Assembly: GCA_003646715.1 (NCBI GenBank)
Contig: QMLL01000080.1
Coordinates: forward strand, 1 to 7,253
Origin: Deltaproteobacteria bacterium
GTDB taxonomy: Bacteria > Desulfobacterota > Syntrophobacteria > B119-G9
Direction: 5' to 3'
DNA length: 7,253 nucleotides
Shown here: positions 5,008 to 7,253 of the stretch, in pieces
How the letters are laid out: each line of letters begins with the position of its first letter
Numbering within the stretch: the stretch's first letter is position 1
Notes under the pieces: generated by a model
The model's database searches: none
What the model was told of the DNA's origin: nothing
What the model saw: the letters and a program-made list of their open reading frames with translations, nothing else
Translations under genes and position numbers: made by a program

Positions 5008-6708
5008 TCAGTCCTTCAGGTGCGCCATAACCACAAACAAAGCTTTGCCGTCACTTCTTGCAAGTATTCGATACCCGAGTCCCAGTTTATCTAGCCTCCT
5101 TATGGTTTTTTTTGTCTTTCCAACTAGATAAATTTTTCCTTGTTCAATCACATTCTGCTTGAACTGATCTTCATTAAAGCACAACTCCATTCGATCTTTC
5201 AGAAGAAAGTAGAGCTTGGAATTTTTTTGGTCTCTAAGCAGGTAGGCACGCTTTCCGGTGTAGTAGGGAAGAATCGCTATGTGAGCAAACTCGGGCAGTT
5301 CGTCAGAGAAGAGTATATCCCCTTCTTTTGCAACCTGATTGTACTTATCGGCCGCAAATTTCATGGAATCATCCGGATAAGCAGCTACGAACATTTTCTC
5401 TGTAAAATAGAAGAAAAAAATCATAAAGATCGCTATAACAGCAAAGGCATGCCGCGTTTTCTTTCTTGTCCAGCAAAAGAAAATCAAAAATCCAAGCACC
5501 GCAGCAGTAATGAGAAATTCGTATGCCACTCCAATTGAAGGGATACCTAGGCCTTCAACAAGCTGGCTACTTTCTTGCGATTTAAGGAACACAAGGGAGA
5601 CAATTGCAAGCACGGGCACCAGCAACCAGGGATAGCTCCACAGCCGGTGAGATGTCATTTGCTTTTCCATGAGGGTTCTTCGAAGCTGCATGGCAAGCAG
5701 TATTAGCAATGGCGGATAAAAATGCATGCCGTAAAAGTCGACCTTGCTCTTAGAAAGCGAAAACACCATTAGCGGAACAAATAACCATGCACCGAGGAAA
5801 AGTACCTTTTCCTTTTCCTCCCCTCCCTCTTTCAGGGCTAAAATAGTCCCCCTGATTATGATAGGCAGGTAAAGAATCCACGGGAAAAATTCACCGGCAC
5901 TGAGTGCCAGAAAAAGTCCCGTAGGAAAGAGGGCATCATTGGAATCGCGTTTCCCGAGAAACGCCCCGAAATGTTCATTTATGACAAAACATTTGAGGAA
6001 ATCAGGATGTCTCATAGACATGGCTATGGTCCACGGAAGGACTCCAAGACCCAGAATGACCAGCCCCGGAACGTCAAGAAATTTCCAGACCTCTCGCAGT
6101 CTTCCTGAACAAATTAAGTACAATCCGGCAATGGTAGCCGGCAAAGCAAACCCGAGAATACCCTTGGCAAGAAAGCTCAACCCCAGTCCCAGGTAAAATA
6201 GCCTTAGATAGAGTTTTCTTCCGTCGTTAACATATATCCAGAAAGCAGTTAACGAAGCTATAATGCAGCTTATCAAGCCAAACTCGATCCCTGCATCAAG
6301 ACAATATGTGAAGACCTCCGCTGTTAAAATGAACATCACAGCGGCGATTCGTCCCGTGCCGGCACCATACATCCTGGATGCAAGAATTCCAAGCAGGTAA
6401 GCAGCCAGAAAAGCCCACATGATGTTTGTGAGCCTTGCAACCCACGGATGAACACCAAAGATTTTGTATGCTACGGCTGTTACCCAGAAGGTCAGTGGAG
6501 GTTTCGTAAAATACCTCGCAAAGTCAAGACGAGGTGTAACCCAGTCTCCGGTTACAATCATTTCTCTTGGTATTTCGGCATACTTGGATTCGGCATCTCT
6601 AAGAGGTCGGTTAATACTGGCAAGATAGACTATTGATACAAGCAAAAATATTACAACCCAGAAATATTTATCGTTTTTCACAAAACGATTTTCAACCTGG
6701 TAAGACAT
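5008..6708 (-). CDS. ArnT/PMT-type (GT39/GT83-like) membrane glycosyltransferase
   Basis: This 566-residue polytopic inner-membrane protein is of the ArnT/dolichol-phosphate-mannose-type glycosyltransferase class, which moves a sugar from a polyprenyl phosphate to a periplasmic acceptor such as lipid A, a lipid or a protein. After the first membrane helix (about 15-32) comes the periplasmic loop RDAESKYAEIPREM (37-50) with GDWVTPRLD and YFTKPPLTFW (66-75), the family hallmark; Asp38 is the likely catalytic acid. CLDAGIEFG (136-144) carries the second conserved Asp138. FLAKGILGFALP (179-190), INEHFGAFLGK (243-253) and SKSKVDFYGMHFYPPL (318-333) match further ArnT-type motifs. Hydrophobic helices continue to about residue 437, then a soluble periplasmic tail of about 130 residues. 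Length is close to ArnT (about 550). It follows the radical SAM gene by 12 bp in an operon and has a weak ribosome site. Donor and acceptor are unknown; true aminoarabinose transfer is not shown, since no arn genes are in the window. Confidence 0.9.
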   Translation of the reverse strand: MSYQVENRFVKNDKYFWVVIFLLVSIVYLASINRPLRDAESKYAEIPREMIVTGDWVTPRLDFARYFTKPPLTFWVTAVAYKIFGVHPWVARLTNIMWAFLAAYLLGILASRMYGAGTGRIAAVMFILTAEVFTYCLDAGIEFGLISCIIASLTAFWIYVNDGRKLYLRLFYLGLGLSFLAKGILGFALPATIAGLYLICSGRLREVWKFLDVPGLVILGLGVLPWTIAMSMRHPDFLKCFVINEHFGAFLGKRDSNDALFPTGLFLALSAGEFFPWILYLPIIIRGTILALKEGGEEKEKVLFLGAWLFVPLMVFSLSKSKVDFYGMHFYPPLLILLAMQLRRTLMEKQMTSHRLWSYPWLLVPVLAIVSLVFLKSQESSQLVEGLGIPSIGVAYEFLITAAVLGFLIFFCWTRKKTRHAFAVIAIFMIFFFYFTEKMFVAAYPDDSMKFAADKYNQVAKEGDILFSDELPEFAHIAILPYYTGKRAYLLRDQKNSKLYFLLKDRMELCFNEDQFKQNVIEQGKIYLVGKTKKTIRRLDKLGLGYRILARSDGKALFVVMAHLKD

Positions 6709-6720
6709 AGTCCCGGTTCT

Positions 6721-7253
6721 CTACTCCAGGGTTTCTCTGGCCATCTCAACCAGCCGTTTGAAAGTAAAAGGCTCCTGTGCAGCACCTCTGCAGGAGTACC
6801 AGCATCTGGTGCAATCAGTTGGCTTAAATGTCTTTTTTGTCCATTCACTCCAGTGACATCTTTTCGGAAAGTCCGAACATCTTTTTATATATCCATCTGG
6901 TGTCACCTGCACCCAGTTAATACCGGCCGTGCATCCGGAAATCCCGCCTTTTTGGAAAAACTCGGGAATCCTGTCAAAATAATAGTCTCTGGTTTCTATA
7001 TGACCAAGTTCGTCTCTTATCTTTTTAAGTTTCTCAATAACCCCTTTCAATTCAGACAGCTCATCATCAGGAATTGTATACTCAAGATTTCCCACGCGCC
7101 AACCGTTGTAAGTGCTAAAAGAGAGTTTTATTCCGAGCGAATGAACGTAACGGGCAAAAAGTGGCAGATCTTTATAATTGCTTCGCTTGATCACCGTATT
7201 GAAGCACATGTTAACACCACGTTTGGCAAGTTGAGGTGCTATCTCAAGAATAT
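6721..7253 (-). CDS. Radical SAM protein with SPASM/twitch-like C-terminus, 5'-truncated by the window
   Basis: The reading frame stays open to the right edge of the window, so only the C-terminal part of about 177 residues is present; the CxxxCxxC cluster motif that would bind SAM lies outside. A methionine at 7209 is internal: the preceding codons read LAKRGVN and continue the barrel pattern into CFNTVIKRSN and LGIKLSFSTYNG. Counting from that methionine, Cys93-x12-Gly106-x4-Cys111 fits the SPASM consensus Cx9-15Gx4C. Cys118 and Cys133-x2-Cys136-x3-Cys140 then follow, close to the usual CX2CX5C order but shorter, as in twitch or variant SPASM domains. These cysteines would hold auxiliary iron-sulfur clusters. 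Such enzymes modify peptides, sugars or lipids. It sits 12 bp upstream of the ArnT-like glycosyltransferase, suggesting a shared envelope-glycan pathway. Substrate unknown. Confidence 0.82.
   Translation of the reverse strand, partial: ILEIAPQLAKRGVNMCFNTVIKRSNYKDLPLFARYVHSLGIKLSFSTYNGWRVGNLEYTIPDDELSELKGVIEKLKKIRDELGHIETRDYYFDRIPEFFQKGGISGCTAGINWVQVTPDGYIKRCSDFPKRCHWSEWTKKTFKPTDCTRCWYSCRGAAQEPFTFKRLVEMARETLE

Noticed and set aside
5140..5538. Plus-strand open frame of 132 residues opposite the glycosyltransferase
   Set aside because: It is a shadow of the coding strand, with no family resemblance and no ribosome site seen.

Overview
The window holds eight protein-coding genes and no RNA genes, insertion sequences or CRISPR arrays. 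Two of the genes are cut by the window edges. The base composition is moderate and the genes are densely packed. The partial sigma-54-type regulator, the MurU/AmgK-like pair, the DUF47/Pit phosphate transport cassette, the ArnT-like glycosyltransferase and the 'VIPAKAGIQ'-type dispersed palindromes together suggest a Gram-negative bacterium. A deltaproteobacterial (Desulfobacterota-like) organism is the best guess, but this is an inference from gene types and not a demonstrated taxonomy.

Left half, + strand. Bases 1-395 carry the C-terminal end of a sigma-54-dependent (NtrC-type) transcriptional activator. After about 100 bp comes a sugar-1-phosphate nucleotidyltransferase (497-1474) and then an aminoglycoside-phosphotransferase-like sugar kinase (1758-2819). 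This pair matches the MurU/AmgK logic of cell-wall sugar salvage: an anomeric kinase makes a sugar-1-phosphate and the transferase turns it into an NDP-sugar. The 283 bp between the two genes is filled by two oppositely oriented REP-like palindromes and short AATGACA repeats.

Right half, - strand. Read in the direction of transcription from the right edge, a partial radical SAM/SPASM-like protein (6721-7253) is followed after 12 bp by an ArnT/PMT-type membrane glycosyltransferase (5008-6708). After a 195-bp gap come a two-CBS-domain protein (4408-4812), a DUF47/PhoU-like protein (3789-4418, overlapping the CBS gene by 11 bp) and a Pit-type phosphate transporter (2841-3773). The last three look like one translationally coupled operon for regulated low-affinity phosphate uptake. 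The left and right halves converge, with their stop codons 21 bp apart.

The most notable unexplained structure lies in the leader of the phosphate operon: three copies of GCATCAT in alternating orientation, each separated by exactly 10 bp (4898-4938), one overlapping a candidate -10 element. Other points of interest are the composite repeat between the kinase and transferase genes, a Shine-Dalgarno sequence buried in a perfect 12-bp palindrome, and the radical SAM/glycosyltransferase pair, whose substrate is unknown. I see no clearly new system; most genes belong to recognisable families.
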